Source: Tubiluchus corallicola (taxonomy: Eukaryota; Priapulida; Priapulimorpha; Priapulimorphida; Tubiluchidae). From it: a DNA stretch of 64,000 nucleotides. Under the pieces are notes generated by a model, which did no database searches, was not told the origin of the DNA, and saw nothing but the letters and a program-made list of their open reading frames with translations. The stretch covers positions 1-64,000 of the forward strand of contig JAQGDQ010000671.1 in assembly GCA_030141605.1 (NCBI GenBank), read 5' to 3'. Below are positions 37,929 through 49,282 of the stretch, piece after piece. Within the stretch, counting starts at the first letter, position 1. Each line of letters starts with the position of its first letter. A program made the position numbers and the translations under genes.

Positions 37929-39099
37929 CCTGCACTATTGATCTGTCTCTTTAGCGGCACTTTTCTAAGTAATCCAACTGCTGCTACCATGTTATGAAAC
38001 CAATGTGCAGCATAGCAACTTTGGTGTCATCAACGTACAATATCAACGCCTTTAGCTAAAAAGAGTTCATCGACCGTTCACCAAAACCGGGAATTTCAAT
38101 GACAAGCGGGGAGATTTTTCACAGTAAATTTCAATAACAAGCATGGAGATTTTAGAGCCCGTGACACAGAAACACTGCGTGCTGTAATAAATTGATATAG
38201 CGAGCTGATATGTGAAGCTAAAAATGCAAGTATTGGCGAAAGTATTAGAAAGCTTTGTTCTCAAATTTGCTTACAGATTTTAGCTACTTGTACATTATTA
38301 TATCATATATTATACATTATAATTAGAGCTTAGTGACTATAAGCCTGTGAGTTTCGGTATCATAGGCTATTTATGTTACGCAGCATAACATATGACCGAC
38401 TGTTCTTTCTAGCAAAAAGCCAAAATTATTTAATTGTTGAAAAAGCTGCGCTGAAAAGTTCTCAATCTATTTCCTCCTGAATATTTGCAGTACTAAAATA
38501 CATTGTGAAATGCGAGTGAGTACGTTTGAGTAAATTACAAAATACTACATTGACAAATCATTACCATTGACAAGTTATTGAAGTTAACATATTCGAATAG
38601 AGATCGACATGCTTACTAAACACTTAGACCTAAATGTAGAACTAACGTGTCGCTCTGAAGCTAATACCAAAAACTCATTGATATAGTCTGTCATATAAGT
38701 GTATTTGAGGACAATAAAGTATCTTACGTCTTTTTAGTATTCACGGTCATGCATGAAAGTCTCTGTATGCTCAACTGACAGCTGATTTTGGTGTATTTCA
38801 GCGGCCAACAAGTCATCGAACATCAGAGTGGTCATTTGCCATTTTAAAAATGTGTAGCCTTTTTAGTTCTTCTAATGTGGACAGTGTACCTAGTTCTTTA
38901 TTTTTATTACTATAGCATGATCTCTATATGTATTTTAAATAACAATGAACTACATTTGAGGTCTGTCTATAAAAAAAACTCCAATAAACGTAACGCGAAA
39001 TAGCCGTTAACGATAAAGTGGAAAAATCCTGAACAATCATTCTCATTTCTTTGAACTCACTTCTTTCAGGTTTGGTTTCAAATTGTATGAGCAAAATGG

Positions 39100-39165
39100 A
39101 GAAAGAAGGAGAAGGGAGGTCTAATCTGATGTCTCGGGTTCAAATCCCGACTAGTCAACAATTTT
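39100..39165 (+). mobile_element. tRNA-derived SINE-like fragment (canonical T arm)
   Basis: Positions 39134-39150 fold into a perfect 5-bp T stem with the 7-nt loop TTCAAAT (TCGGG-TTCAAAT-CCCGA). The B box GGTTCAAATCC at 39137-39147 fits GGTTCRANNCC exactly. No matching acceptor stem, D arm or anticodon arm is present upstream, so this is a pol III-type relic and not a tRNA gene. Confidence 0.45.
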
Positions 39166-39665
39166 CAGCCTCTCCTTTCCTTCAACTCATTACCTGCAAT
39201 AGGTAACAATTGTTGAAAAATAAACTGCAATGGCTTATGAACATTCCTGCATTCACAGTTGTAATCTAATTAAATAAGGAGAAGAATTCCACTTACTTGA
39301 TTTACCTCGAGTTCATGGAACACCTTACCCTTTTATCCAACAGTGGTCAATTGGTCAAAATGGATTGATGGTTAGTGGATATAATATAAAAAGTAATTGA
39401 CGTCTAGTTGTAGATATTATTACAATTGCGTATAACCAGCACTAGGATTAGTCATTAATGAAATTTATACCATTAATTTTGTAATTTGTTTACAGTTCGT
39501 TGCATGATAAAATGGGGTTCTGGAACCAATGTGCTCCAAACAGTATTTAAAGGATTTAACTTTTGCTGAATGATCGATGACTTTGGAAAACTGATGAAAA
39601 TTAGTGACCAAAAGGCTGATGGAACAAAAGTCGATCTATAGGCATAAGAGATGAAAGATCAATGA

Positions 39666-39835
39666 TTAGATTAGATTAGATTATTCAATAAAAAAGCCAT
39701 ACGAAAACACAAAGCATTTACATTAAACAATAATAATGACACCTAAATACACAAAATGCCATTACTACATAAAATACTTTCAGTAAATAAATATTCATAA
39801 TTATCACGTTCAAGGATTATTATTTACAAACAGTC
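39666..39835 (-). mobile_element. Dispersed repeat (LINE 3'-end-like), copy 1
   Basis: Begins after a (TTAGA)n run and aligns with 53574-53765 through AAAAAG.C.TA.GAAA.CA.AAA, ACAGTAAATAAA.ATT and ATTATTATTT.CAAACAGTC. Read on the minus strand it would end in (TCTAA)n, which fits a LINE 3' end with a simple-repeat tail. No coding sequence is attached. Confidence 0.55.
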
Positions 39836-39984
39836 AGCTGTTAGCAACAGAGCTATTCAAATCAATGCTTGATCGCTAGGCATACTAGAGAGTAAAAGCA
39901 TTTTAACTTTTGTTGTTCTTTAAACTTCTTTTTCAGAATCAAGTTCATTTGTATATGTTCTTTTAATTCTTCAACACTAGATGT

Positions 39985-40370
39985 TCGGGGGGGGGGAGTA
40001 AACCCCTACCGGGCGCATCCCCCGGGTGGCGGATGGGGGACTCCTGGCTCACGAGCCAGGGTGCTCCGAATATTCAAATAAGGAGCTGTGGACCAAATCC
40101 TTCAGGATAGACCTAGCAAGTCACTGAAGTACTTTTTGCTCAAGTAACTCATGGCGAACACAACTGGACTGGTGGATGTGGAGGAGGAGAAGACGTATGA
40201 AGGCAGAGACACCTGGGGGGACGTTATCAAGTGTTCGCCGGCTGACAGATGAAAATCTACCAGGAGGATGGTGAGAAGGTGAGAAGAACACTAGATGGCA
40301 CTACGATGCAGCGTGCTTACTGGCTAGAGGTAGGCGTCCACATTCCGCCGAAGATAAGGTAAAACTCAAA
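39985..40370. repeat. GC-rich island with G-run and hairpin, probable retroelement UTR
   Basis: Opens with a run of ten G at about 39989, followed by CCCCCGGGTGGCGGATGGGG and a perfect hairpin CCTGGCT-CACG-AGCCAGG near 40053-40070. It then reads into a short open stretch beginning at ATG 40151 (MANTTGLVDVEEEKTYEG) that soon stops. Base composition contrasts sharply with the AT-rich flanks. Identity is inferred from style only. Confidence 0.35.
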
Positions 40371-40747
40371 AATAATGGTTAAATCGTGTTAAGCTCTTGT
40401 TATTTCTGAATTGGCTGTCATGCTTAAGCAGTGTGATGATTTAAAGTAGAAGTTCCCAGTAGTGACTATATATTTATTCGCGGGCGGCGTTGTTGATTTA
40501 TGATGATTGGTTAATTTTAGTGATAATGTTATCGTTTGTAAAAGTAACAAGCAATGATAGACGTAGAAATAAAAGGAATAAACGATACTGAATGTCAATA
40601 GAAGTTGGAAATAATTGACAACAACGACGGAGAGTAAAATCAAAACATTACGAAACGCCAGCGATAAAGCGAACATTACATTTTTAACTGCATTCATCGA
40701 AAACATTTATGAAAACTTTTGAAAAAAATGAAAGTTTATTTCTGTCA

Positions 40748-43700
40748 TCAGATATTATCAAATATCTTGTTTTGATAGCTACTGTCAACGTTATCTATCA
40801 AACTGAGACGACTAGTTATGCTGTCAACACTAATAGTGGAACCACCGGTCTTTTCTAACTCGCCGACCACTTCTTCAAGAACCTGAACAATGTGGTTTCT
40901 ATTAGCAACAGGTGGCATGATATCAGCAAGATCTTTCATTTCTTCTGGATGGTGTGCCACTTCTTCGATGATGTCCATGACATCTTCTTTCTGACTTACT
41001 TGCGCCCATGGCAACACTTCTGCACGGATGAAGAGGAAGTAGATTGTGGCACCGAAGACTTGCAGTGCCAAAGTTATGTAGAAAACGATTTGCCATTCTT
41101 CTTGCGTTTTCTACAAAAATGTACATTATTGATAAAGTTCTTGAGGTCTACAGCAGAATGTTTCTTCAGTTAAATTTTCACTGAAAACGTAGCTAACGGT
41201 TCTCAAGCGCAACTAGCTAGCGACACGTCATTTTGGTGGATCGAACTTTGACAATTCCCTAATGAAATTTTTAAAAGCGTATTTGACCTAGTAATATGTT
41301 GGTCATTTCGAGCCACTGCCTAAAATTGCGCATTGCCTTGCTGCTTTCGTTTAAGTATCTCAAAGACAGCTTGAGTGAATGGTAAGGCCACAATAAACTT
41401 TCTAGAACAAAGATACGCCATTTAATATTTAAACTTTGTGCGAACTTTAGGTCCTACTTCCATAAACTAGTGGTTGCACTCAGTATTAGTATTGCGACAT
41501 AAAATGAAAAACACTTAGACGTTAAAAATAAATTAAATAACAAAGAAAGTAATAAGCAAAATGTTGATAAAACATTATAAGGCCTGCACACGTATATTAA
41601 ATGAAAGACGTGAACGTAGGTTTACTCACGTTTGCTGTAATTTTTGCGATGACAAGTGGCGCCACCATGCCAGGAATGCATGAAAACGTGTTGCTGAGAG
41701 CATAGATCACACCACAATATCTGGGCAGGACATCCAAGTGGGAGGAGCTGCACCCCGAGGGGTAGAAAGCGCTCAGACTTTGACCAATAATCATAAACAG
41801 CACTGCGAGGGGCGCTGATGAGCAATCGACTTGAGACGCCACAACGAGGAAAACTCCTGGTCCAACCATGCCTAAATGGAAGATAATGCTTTTGGCATAG
41901 CTTTATTATCCTTAAATTTCATTTTATTCACACAAATACGATTAAAGTTATTTTTTGTTTGTTAAGCTGGTATCGAGGAGTTTGAAAAAAGTTGACGATA
42001 AAATTTGAGCTTTGAAACCAACTAAAACAATTGTCGACGCTGTAATGTAATAAATATACGTGCCTACACAGGCAAGGTAAACAGGCCAGCTATGTCAACC
42101 GTTTCAGTTATCCATCTTAGTGTGAATAAATATGTGGTATTTTTCTTTTGCATTTCACTCAACACAAATAAGTAATGAATGAGACGCAATTCTGAGTTTT
42201 CTCAAATACATGACATACGTGTGATTTAAGTTGTTTTTAATTTAAATTAAAATTTATGCAATGATACATCAAGTCATCAACTACAATAAAGAAAAAAATG
42301 ATTGTTACCAGTTGTGTTCCAAATTCTTCTGACCCAGATCTTCTTCATGTGTCTTTTACTGATCAAAAAATCAGCCAAAGTTGAGGCAAGAAACAGTGTC
42401 ACCCAGACGGCAAAATATGGCAAAGCTGATACCAAACCATTCTAACAAAAAATCGATATCCTGATGCAACCAAATAATAATATACATAGGCTGGAAAATA
42501 CTGTTAAAGTTTCCTGAATAATGTGAACTTGAATCGTTTTTACCTTTTGTAAATCGAACTTTAACACTTCATACATGAACGTTGGTAGATTGGTTAACAA
42601 GGTGTAAAATCCCCACGAAGAACAAAACATTGTTAGTGAGAGAATCCATGGCATTGTTGATGAAAGAATCTTCATCCACGGTACGTCGTGATGCTACAAA
42701 ATTTAATGACTTGACAAAAGGGTAGCATAATTAAAGTACGGTACGTTAAGCAATGTAAAGCCAATTAAATGATAGCTCATACGTATTTATTAAAATAGGA
42801 ATTTCACTAAAACACTAAAAGCAAAACAGAAAAAGTTTCCAAGCGTAAACTGCAGCATTTGGCAGTTATCCTCAGTGGTTTAATTTTTGTTGCAGCTTTA
42901 CAAGCCATGAAGGTGTATATAGGCCTTACTACCTACAGTAAGTATACACATACTTAAAAAGCCATTTGATGACATGTAAATAAGCAAATACAGTAGCTAT
43001 TCAAACAGAAAGTTCACCAGTATTATGAAAACAATGATTTCGCAGTGTTGTAACTATTGTTTTACATTTCAGGTTCTTTCGCAATCACATAAGGAGAACA
43101 TTTAAGCAAAGTTAATCCAAGATTCAAAGTTTGCAATGTAGATAATCAGTCGGACAAAGAATGTTATACTCTGTATGTTAACAACACAACCAAGACCAAA
43201 TGCATGCTTGTAAATGGTAAATTCTGCAAATCTTGGATTTGGCCCATATTTTAGCTTAAATGATACCCTCCTAAATGTTGTAATTCTCATAATTTTATTT
43301 AGGTTGTATATTCACTTCGGATTTTCGTGATGATGAGGCTATGAAAGCGCAATTAAAAGGTTTTTATGTAAGGACAAACAGTAAATTCGTTAAAGGACAA
43401 GAAAAGGCCTTGTTAAAGCAAGTCTCAGAAAATTTTCGCGAAAGAATTGTAACGGTTAGAGGCAACCATTGGGAGGCTAGAGGCAGCTATTGTTAAAGTA
43501 GACTTTGTAATGTTTGCCAGTAAGAGTTTGCAGGTCCCTTGCTGTTGTTTTTTTGTAATTGTTCTCCCTGTTATTGCTATTAATATAACAGTGACAATGA
43601 CAGTATGATGATGATGATAAAGATGGCAAAGTGGTTTTTAGTGAAACAGTATAGTAAATGTGAACTTAGGGAAAATACAGGAGATTTAGCATTTATCATA

Positions 43701-46700
43701 CTCACGTTAAAAGAATTTCCTGTTTGTTTTCATTTTAAATACTCCCGCGAAACTGTCACGGCGGCGCCATGTTAGATGGCGTCACAGAACCACTACACAA
43801 ATCTTTATAGTACAAGTGCTCAGAACTCACTGCGACTGAGTTCGAGTGATGTTATACCACGTGATCAGTCACATGTTAGCTTTTCAAATGGCGGACTAAA
43901 TGAAATATGTCTGCGCCAACATTTACTGCAGCGGTTGAAATATTTTACAAAAATTGGAATAAATGCAAAAACGTCAGTACTTTATTCGCTTAAGATTATA
44001 CTTAGTCATCTAGGTATAAATTTTTATTGCGAATTTTCTGAGGCTTACTTTGGTTGGCCATTTTCTTGTCCTTTAAGTTCCCTAGATGTAGTTATGTACG
44101 GCTGTTGTTCAAATCGTACGTGCGTAAATTTTGTGCGTGTGCCTAGCAATAACACATTTCATAAGCTTTTCAACTTTTTGGTAGATGTAGGACAAATGAA
44201 AAATTTGTTAGTTTTAATGTTACACGCTATAACATTATTACAAGAACGATAATTGGATCATTTGTATCTGAGCTGGCACAACTACTCAATGGTAGGCAAT
44301 TAGAAAACTGTATGTTTACTGTTCGTATCATGAACCATATATTCCTCTATGCACTGTATATTTACGTATTATGTCTGTGTACGTATGTATGTATTCTAAA
44401 ATATTCTAATTAGTTTCTATTGTAATTTCGTAATATGCTGTATAACTGAGTTACATTTTTCACAATGCTACATACTTTCAAATACAATGCTATAAAATAA
44501 TATTAAATGAATAAATAAAATTATCGCAATAGCACAGAAAACAGTGAACAAAAATGATTTACAATGAACTGACCTTTTTCTCTATCTTATGAACTTCTCC
44601 TTCTAGTGAGTGTAGAATAAGTTTTTTCTCTGCAGCACGTATTTTTGGATGTTCTAGCGGCGAGTCGTACACAGTGTAGAAAAAACAAATTGTCACGGCG
44701 AATCCTAACACTCCTTTAAAACGGTGTTGGTATATTAGTAAAAATCATAATAAAGCAGAGTGCGAAAAGACAGACTAAAATATAACTGAGAACAACACTG
44801 TATACAGGAGATCAAAGAAGTGCACAGTAAAGCACAGCACAGCAAAACAACATACAACAGAACAGAACAGAACAGAACAGAACAGAACAGAACAGAACAG
44901 AACAGAACAGAACAGAACAGAACAGAACAGAACAGAACAGAACAGAACAGAACAGAACAGAACAGAACAGAACAGAACAGAACAGAAAGAACAGAACAGA
45001 ACAGAACAGAACAGAACAGAACAGAACAGAACAGAACAGAACAGAACAGAACAGAACAGAACAGAACAGAACAGAACAGAACAGAACAGAACAGAACAGA
45101 ACAGAACAGAACAGAACAAAGAGCAGAGCCGGACAAATTGGAGTAAAACGCAATAGAGCTGAGTAGGACATAGCAACGCACATCAAACAAGGACAGAACA
45201 GGGTATGATAAAAGAAAGGGGCAAAGAAAGCAGAGTAGACTGAACAGAGCATTGCACAGCACATCAAGAGAAATCTGAACATGACAAAAGGGCAGAGCAA
45301 ACAAAATAGAACGAAGCAGGGAGAAACTAAAGACAGCAGACTTGAGCTGAGTAAAACAGTTGGAAACAAATGACAACTGCATAAGAAAACAAACTTATGG
45401 CACAGCAAAGAGTACAGAAGATCAGAGAAGAATGGCATCGCAGAGCAAGACGGGGAGATTAGATAAGTCGACTCAAGCAATGAATCCGCCACATGTGCAT
45501 AGTGTACATATATGAATTTACATAAACGATGAAGTCGATTTGATTGTCCTACCAAAAAAGTGAAACGTCCACTCCCAACCGATGGTACTGCATATGACAC
45601 CAGACAGTGCCAACGTCAGAATATTACCCATATGCATTCCTGCCCCTGCGTACGACAGCATCCGGCTTCTCTCGTTAGGTGGCGCCCATACTCCCAATAG
45701 ACCATAGTAGCAAGGAAAAACGACACCCTACGACAAAAAACAAAAGTTGTTGCTATTTATACGGCATACATGGAGGTTTACTAAGGACCGATTTCAATTA
45801 TCATTTTAGTATGTAGAAGAAAATTAGCAATATCAAGGTAGACTCTTTAATACTAGACATTGAACAAGCGTGACTGTATCAGCCAGGTACGGATGTCCAC
45901 GATCTCTCTCAACAAGGTAACAATGCGGAATAAGTGTAATGAATGAAGCCATCCAGAGCGAATGTTGAACTCAGACAGCGAAAACGATTCATAGGCCGAT
46001 CTCAGTAATGCTTGATTACGGTCAGAAAGCACGCCCGTGACCACTCGGTTAAGTAAGTTACCACAATTCGTTCAAGCAAATCATATACTACCTGGAGTAT
46101 TCCGTGAAATATTCTCAATGAAGCCAACATGTATGGATGCACTTTAGCAGAAGCTGGTGACAATATGGACACGAGTGAACCGAGCATCATGGACGTCCCC
46201 AGCGTGACTTTTGCACCATACTTTCTCTGCAGCCATCCGCCAGGTAATTGTGTCAGTATGTATCCATAAAAGAATGAAGCCAGGACAAGACCTTGGGTGT
46301 CCTTATCCCATTCAAATTTGCCACCTGCAAGAATGAAGCCAATGACTGCCAGTCCAACATGGCTAACATGACTAATATGGCGCCGTATCGGGTTCCAAGA
46401 TGTAATACGTAGCAGGGCACTATTCTGTTATGTTTTGTATAAGTGTTTATCATATTTTATTAAGTTTATTATGTTACTAAAGCTATTTATTACTGGCAAG
46501 GCCCCGCAAAAAAATTGCGTATAAAACGACTCATAATCAAAAATACGCGAACATCCTACCTAGTGTTTGTTTACTTACCTAACACAAAGCCAGAAGCTTT
46601 TACTGAATTAAAGTTTAAGGTTATAGACCGAGTATAATGGATGACGTCAGAACAATGGCTTTGCGTGAGCAGTTTTCCAAGCGAAAATAGGCAAAAATAG

Positions 46701-48008
46701 AACATGTAATTAACTCATCGTCACTCCTCTTGGTGGACATGTCCTAAAATATAGGCGACATAATCGTGTAGCACTGTTCTTTCTGTTTCTAAAGAGCTAT
46801 ATATCTCGTTTCGAGTGTCCGACCAGGTGCGGCAATAACGTTTTTTCAGCATGCTGTTTGGTCCAAATTTCGAAAAAATCACTGATAATATTTGTTATTT
46901 TAGTGTTTCATGGGAGTGGTAAAGTACGTTATAATTGCTGTGGAATGTATAAAAGTTAAATAACTGTTATATTATATGACAATATAATGGTAAATAACAA
47001 AATTTCATATTAAATATATTTTGTTTTTAATAAAGCTGGTGAGCATTTTTGGATTGGTTTAACCGACATACACGAGGAGGGTGACTGGAGGTGGTGCAAC
47101 AGGTCGACCTGCCCTTTTTACTTCTTGGAACGTAGCAGATGGCAAACCGGATAATTACGGCGATGGCGAAAGTTGCGCCATCGTGCGGGAAAATGGGAAC
47201 ACGTGGAATGACTTCTCGTTTTATACAGCAAAATTTCCGTATATTTGTGAATCCTAGGCGACAAGCTAGATTACTTATCACGGAAATCCGAATTTTTGTC
47301 CTTTTTTAAGTCGTTCACCTCCGTTCTTGAAAAAGTAAAAAAAATCGATTCGATATAAGCTAATATTAAACATGTTTGTATACTGTTATTACTGATTTTT
47401 ATACTGATTATTAATAAACGAAACTTAGTGTAGATTTTACTGGTGTTTGAGGAAAATTTATACGCATTAGTACATGTTTCTATGTAGCAAGTTTGCAATT
47501 CTTGTATATCACGAGCATCTGCTTATACACGATTACGGCGTTGAAGATACCGGTTGTTCAAATTAGGTTGATGACACTGGTTCTCGTCTGATCACCGAAG
47601 TTAAGCGACGTAGAGGCGGGTTAGTACTTGCATGGGTGACCGACTAGGAATACCAGGTGGTATACTTGCTGGATGTCCACACTGTATCTCGAGTAAGTGA
47701 GTGAGTGAGTGAGTGAGTGAGTGAGTGAGTGAGTGAGTAAGTAAGGTATCTCCAGTAAGCAAATACATCTCGTTTAAATTGCTCTAAACTAATGTGCAAC
47801 GCATTTCACCTGTTCTTACCCGTTGAAGGTGTGGAATCTGCTTCACCACATTCAGAGTCTGTAGGCGACTCTTTCTCGTCGTTCACAGTCGTGTGGTTGA
47901 CCATGCAAACAATGGCAAAGCTCAGATTGACACGCTGTCCATACAAAACCAGGAAGACGAAGAAATGCACGAACACTATCATGTAACGACTGGTCTTCCA
48001 TAATGGAA
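40748..48008 (-). CDS. SLC17/sialin-like major facilitator transporter, eight exons; 5'-most exon not found
   Basis: An organic-anion transporter of the SLC17 (MFS) family. Exons in transcript order: 48008-47820, 46324-46092, 45727-45553, 44713-44574, 42693-42544, 42441-42309, 41871-41630, 41110-40748. All introns are GT-AG and in phase. They encode about 541 residues and lack the start, because the first exon found opens in phase 1. TM1 is RYMIVFVHFFVFLVLYGQRVNLSFA, with the family arginine in RVNLS. A glycosylatable loop follows, then FYGYILTQLPGGWLQRKYGAK, WAPPNERSRM, YTLLTNLPTFMYEVLKF, LDVLPRYCGVIYALSNTF, and TM12 with VFGATIYFLF. In TM4 the sialin motif LEGLGEG..FPAMH reads FHGILQGVVFPCYY. 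A hydrophilic acidic tail of about 85 residues follows TM12. Relatives include SLC17A5 and insect phosphate-cotransporter-like proteins; the substrate is unknown. Confidence 0.88.
43776..44252 (+). other. Unexplained 158-codon open frame inside a transporter intron
   Basis: Runs antisense to the SLC17-like gene, between its exons at 42693 and 44574. It opens right after a palindromic GCCATGTTAGATGGC string (ATG at 43776). The product has no motif I recognise. The 5' part (ACCACGTGATCAGTCACATG, ATGGCGGAC) has the look of an interspersed DNA repeat, so a chance frame in a transposon relic is as likely as a gene. Confidence 0.25.
44856..45117. repeat. (AGAAC)n pentanucleotide microsatellite, about 52 copies
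   Basis: A 262-bp array with a single interruption at about 44986. It lies in the transporter intron between exons 45727-45553 and 44713-44574. Because the 5-bp unit contains no stop in any frame on either strand, it generates long artefactual reading frames on both strands. Confidence 0.98.
45118..45470. repeat. Decayed purine-rich flank of the AGAAC array
   Basis: About 350 bp rich in CAGAG, AGAAC and ACAGC words at irregular spacing. It looks like an older, mutated part of the same microsatellite. No gene is present: the frames here read only because stop codons are depleted. Confidence 0.6.
47036..47257 (+). pseudogene. Orphan C-type lectin domain exon with a frameshift
   Basis: The frame starting at 47035 reads AGEHFWIGLTDIHEEGDWRW. 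After a one-base shift near 47095 it continues ATGRPALFTSWNVADGKPDN, then YGDGESC, then NTWNDF and PYICES, and ends at TAG 47255-47257. These are the classic CTLD landmarks: WIGLTD, W.W, the EPN-loop position (here KPDN), NYGDGE.C, WND and YICE. The cysteine normally three residues after WND is missing (WNDFSFY). It lies antisense in the large first intron found of the transporter gene. No upstream half of the fold was found, so it is a stranded last exon or a pseudogene. Confidence 0.75.
47532..47672 (+). mobile_element. 5S rRNA-derived SINE-like element or 5S pseudogene
   Basis: Positions 47567-47672 follow metazoan 5S rRNA from about base 18 to the 3' end. The pol III internal promoter is well kept: GAAGTTAAGC (A box), an intermediate element, and CATGGGTGACCG (C box). 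Just upstream, 47532-47556 repeats the 5' part of 5S (TTACGGC, GTTGAAGATACCGGTT) a second time, so the 5' end is partly duplicated. No T-run terminator follows. Instead a GAGT simple-repeat tail begins 18 bp downstream, as in SINE3-type elements. Confidence 0.7.
47691..47745. repeat. (GAGT)n microsatellite tail
   Basis: About 13 GAGT units directly after the 5S-derived element. It is plausibly the element's 3' simple-sequence tail. Confidence 0.9.
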
Positions 48009-48011
48009 CTG

Positions 48012-49282
48012 AAAAACATAAGCACTTAAATGGTTACAGGTCACGCATACAGATAATTTACATTTCGATACTGCCCTTTGGTAGCACGCGCTGCAACTCG
48101 TGCAATATAGAACATTACACAACAGCTCAAACTCATACTGTAGTCTTGGTTCAATAAGTTTCTTTATCGCCCATAAGCAACGTAGTAAAGTAATGGTTCG
48201 CTTTTGGCCTATTTTCTCAAAAATAAATAAAATGTCTAAATTTTAAAAATTACCGTACTATTTTCTGCACCATGAATCATTGAAACTCAGGAAAGAATCT
48301 CGCAACTAGCAGTGAGTTCTGTGTTGTATTCCGTCTCGATTTTTCGGTCCTTGTTGGCTCTGGCAAAAACAGTCACAGTTAATTATAGCAGCTAACAGGT
48401 TACACCAGTCCGTCATCGGTGGTTCATGTGACGTCCATGTATTGAACCTGTATTGAAAATTAGCTATAGGCATGTATAAGGTTTTGCATGTATAGAGTAT
48501 AAGTAAACGTTTAGAGCCTGGCACAATGAAAAAGAAATACTTTCATGCGTCTTTTATGACAAATACCGCAAAAATTCAATTGTGCCAGGAGAAATCTTTT
48601 TTATCACCAAATATTTTTTTGTTTTATTCACGATAAAGTTACAATACATATTGTTTAGCTGTGATCTACGCTGTAAGATCAGCAAAATGTCGCCATTGAG
48701 CAGAACAGAAGACAAAATCTATATCATCATGCCACAGCAGCCACACACACACAGTGATTGTGCTCCTTATGATTCTTATCGTTTGATATATTTGCTTTAT
48801 AAACTGGGTCTTATACTCAAGCCGTGCCAGAGATTCTACAACATAGTTTGTTTGTTTGCTATTTTGGTAGCTATGCTGTACCTTGTTGTTTACTAGGCCT
48901 ACGATGCGATCAGCTCTGCGAGTATTCGAGTGTTCGTCGTGGTATTCCACTGCAGGCCGATGCAGAACACTAAAGGCTTGTTGTTCCAAACAAAAAAGTC
49001 TAACAAATTCTGCAAATATCCATTGATATACTAAAGTAATATGCAATATTTTCAAATAGGCAAACATTCTTATAATTTCAAAAATTCCAATAATAATCTG
49101 TTATATTTCGCTTTGCTTTTGAGAAACATTTCACTGTGAATTGCGGTAATCTTGTCAGTGATGTGACATTTGAGAATAAAAACAATACTGAAAAATTAAT
49201 ACATTGATCACGAAGTTGGAAGCAGCGGAAAGCGGTTTGACAAGTCAGTCAAACTGCTATAGATGTTTATTGCTTCATTTCG
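48012..49282. other. Transporter 5' side, first exon expected but not identified
   Basis: The exon ending at 48008 starts in phase 1 (a preceding G is needed to complete a valine codon), so a coding exon with the start methionine should lie upstream on the minus strand. I see no convincing ATG-containing exon with a phase-1 donor here. It could be very short or lie beyond the repeats at 49283-50468. The rest is AT-rich and featureless. Confidence 0.4.

Larger units (their letters stand above)
37929..40747. other. Intergenic region with repeat fragments
   Basis: Separates the divergently placed sulfotransferase promoter side from the 3' end of the transporter gene. It contains a tRNA-like T arm near 39134, a LINE 3'-end-like block at 39666-39835 and a GC-rich island at 39985-40370, each listed separately. 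No host gene is recognised. Confidence 0.5.

Noticed and set aside
39134-39150. tRNA gene
   Set aside because: Only the T arm folds. No acceptor, D or anticodon arms are present upstream.
44735-45600. Long reading frames on both strands through the AGAAC array
   Set aside because: They exist only because the 5-bp unit has no stop codon in any frame. The encoded proteins are pure repeats with no conserved flanks.
46253-46453. Small minus-strand protein overlapping a transporter exon
   Set aside because: It is in a different frame over the verified exon 46092-46324 and reads into intron. It is a shadow frame.
47532-47672. Functional 5S rRNA gene
   Set aside because: The 5' end is incomplete and partly duplicated, several paired bases differ, and there is no T-run terminator.
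48666-49067. Missing first exon of the transporter
   Set aside because: The minus-strand frame here shows no transporter-like N-terminus and no suitable phase-1 donor I could defend.
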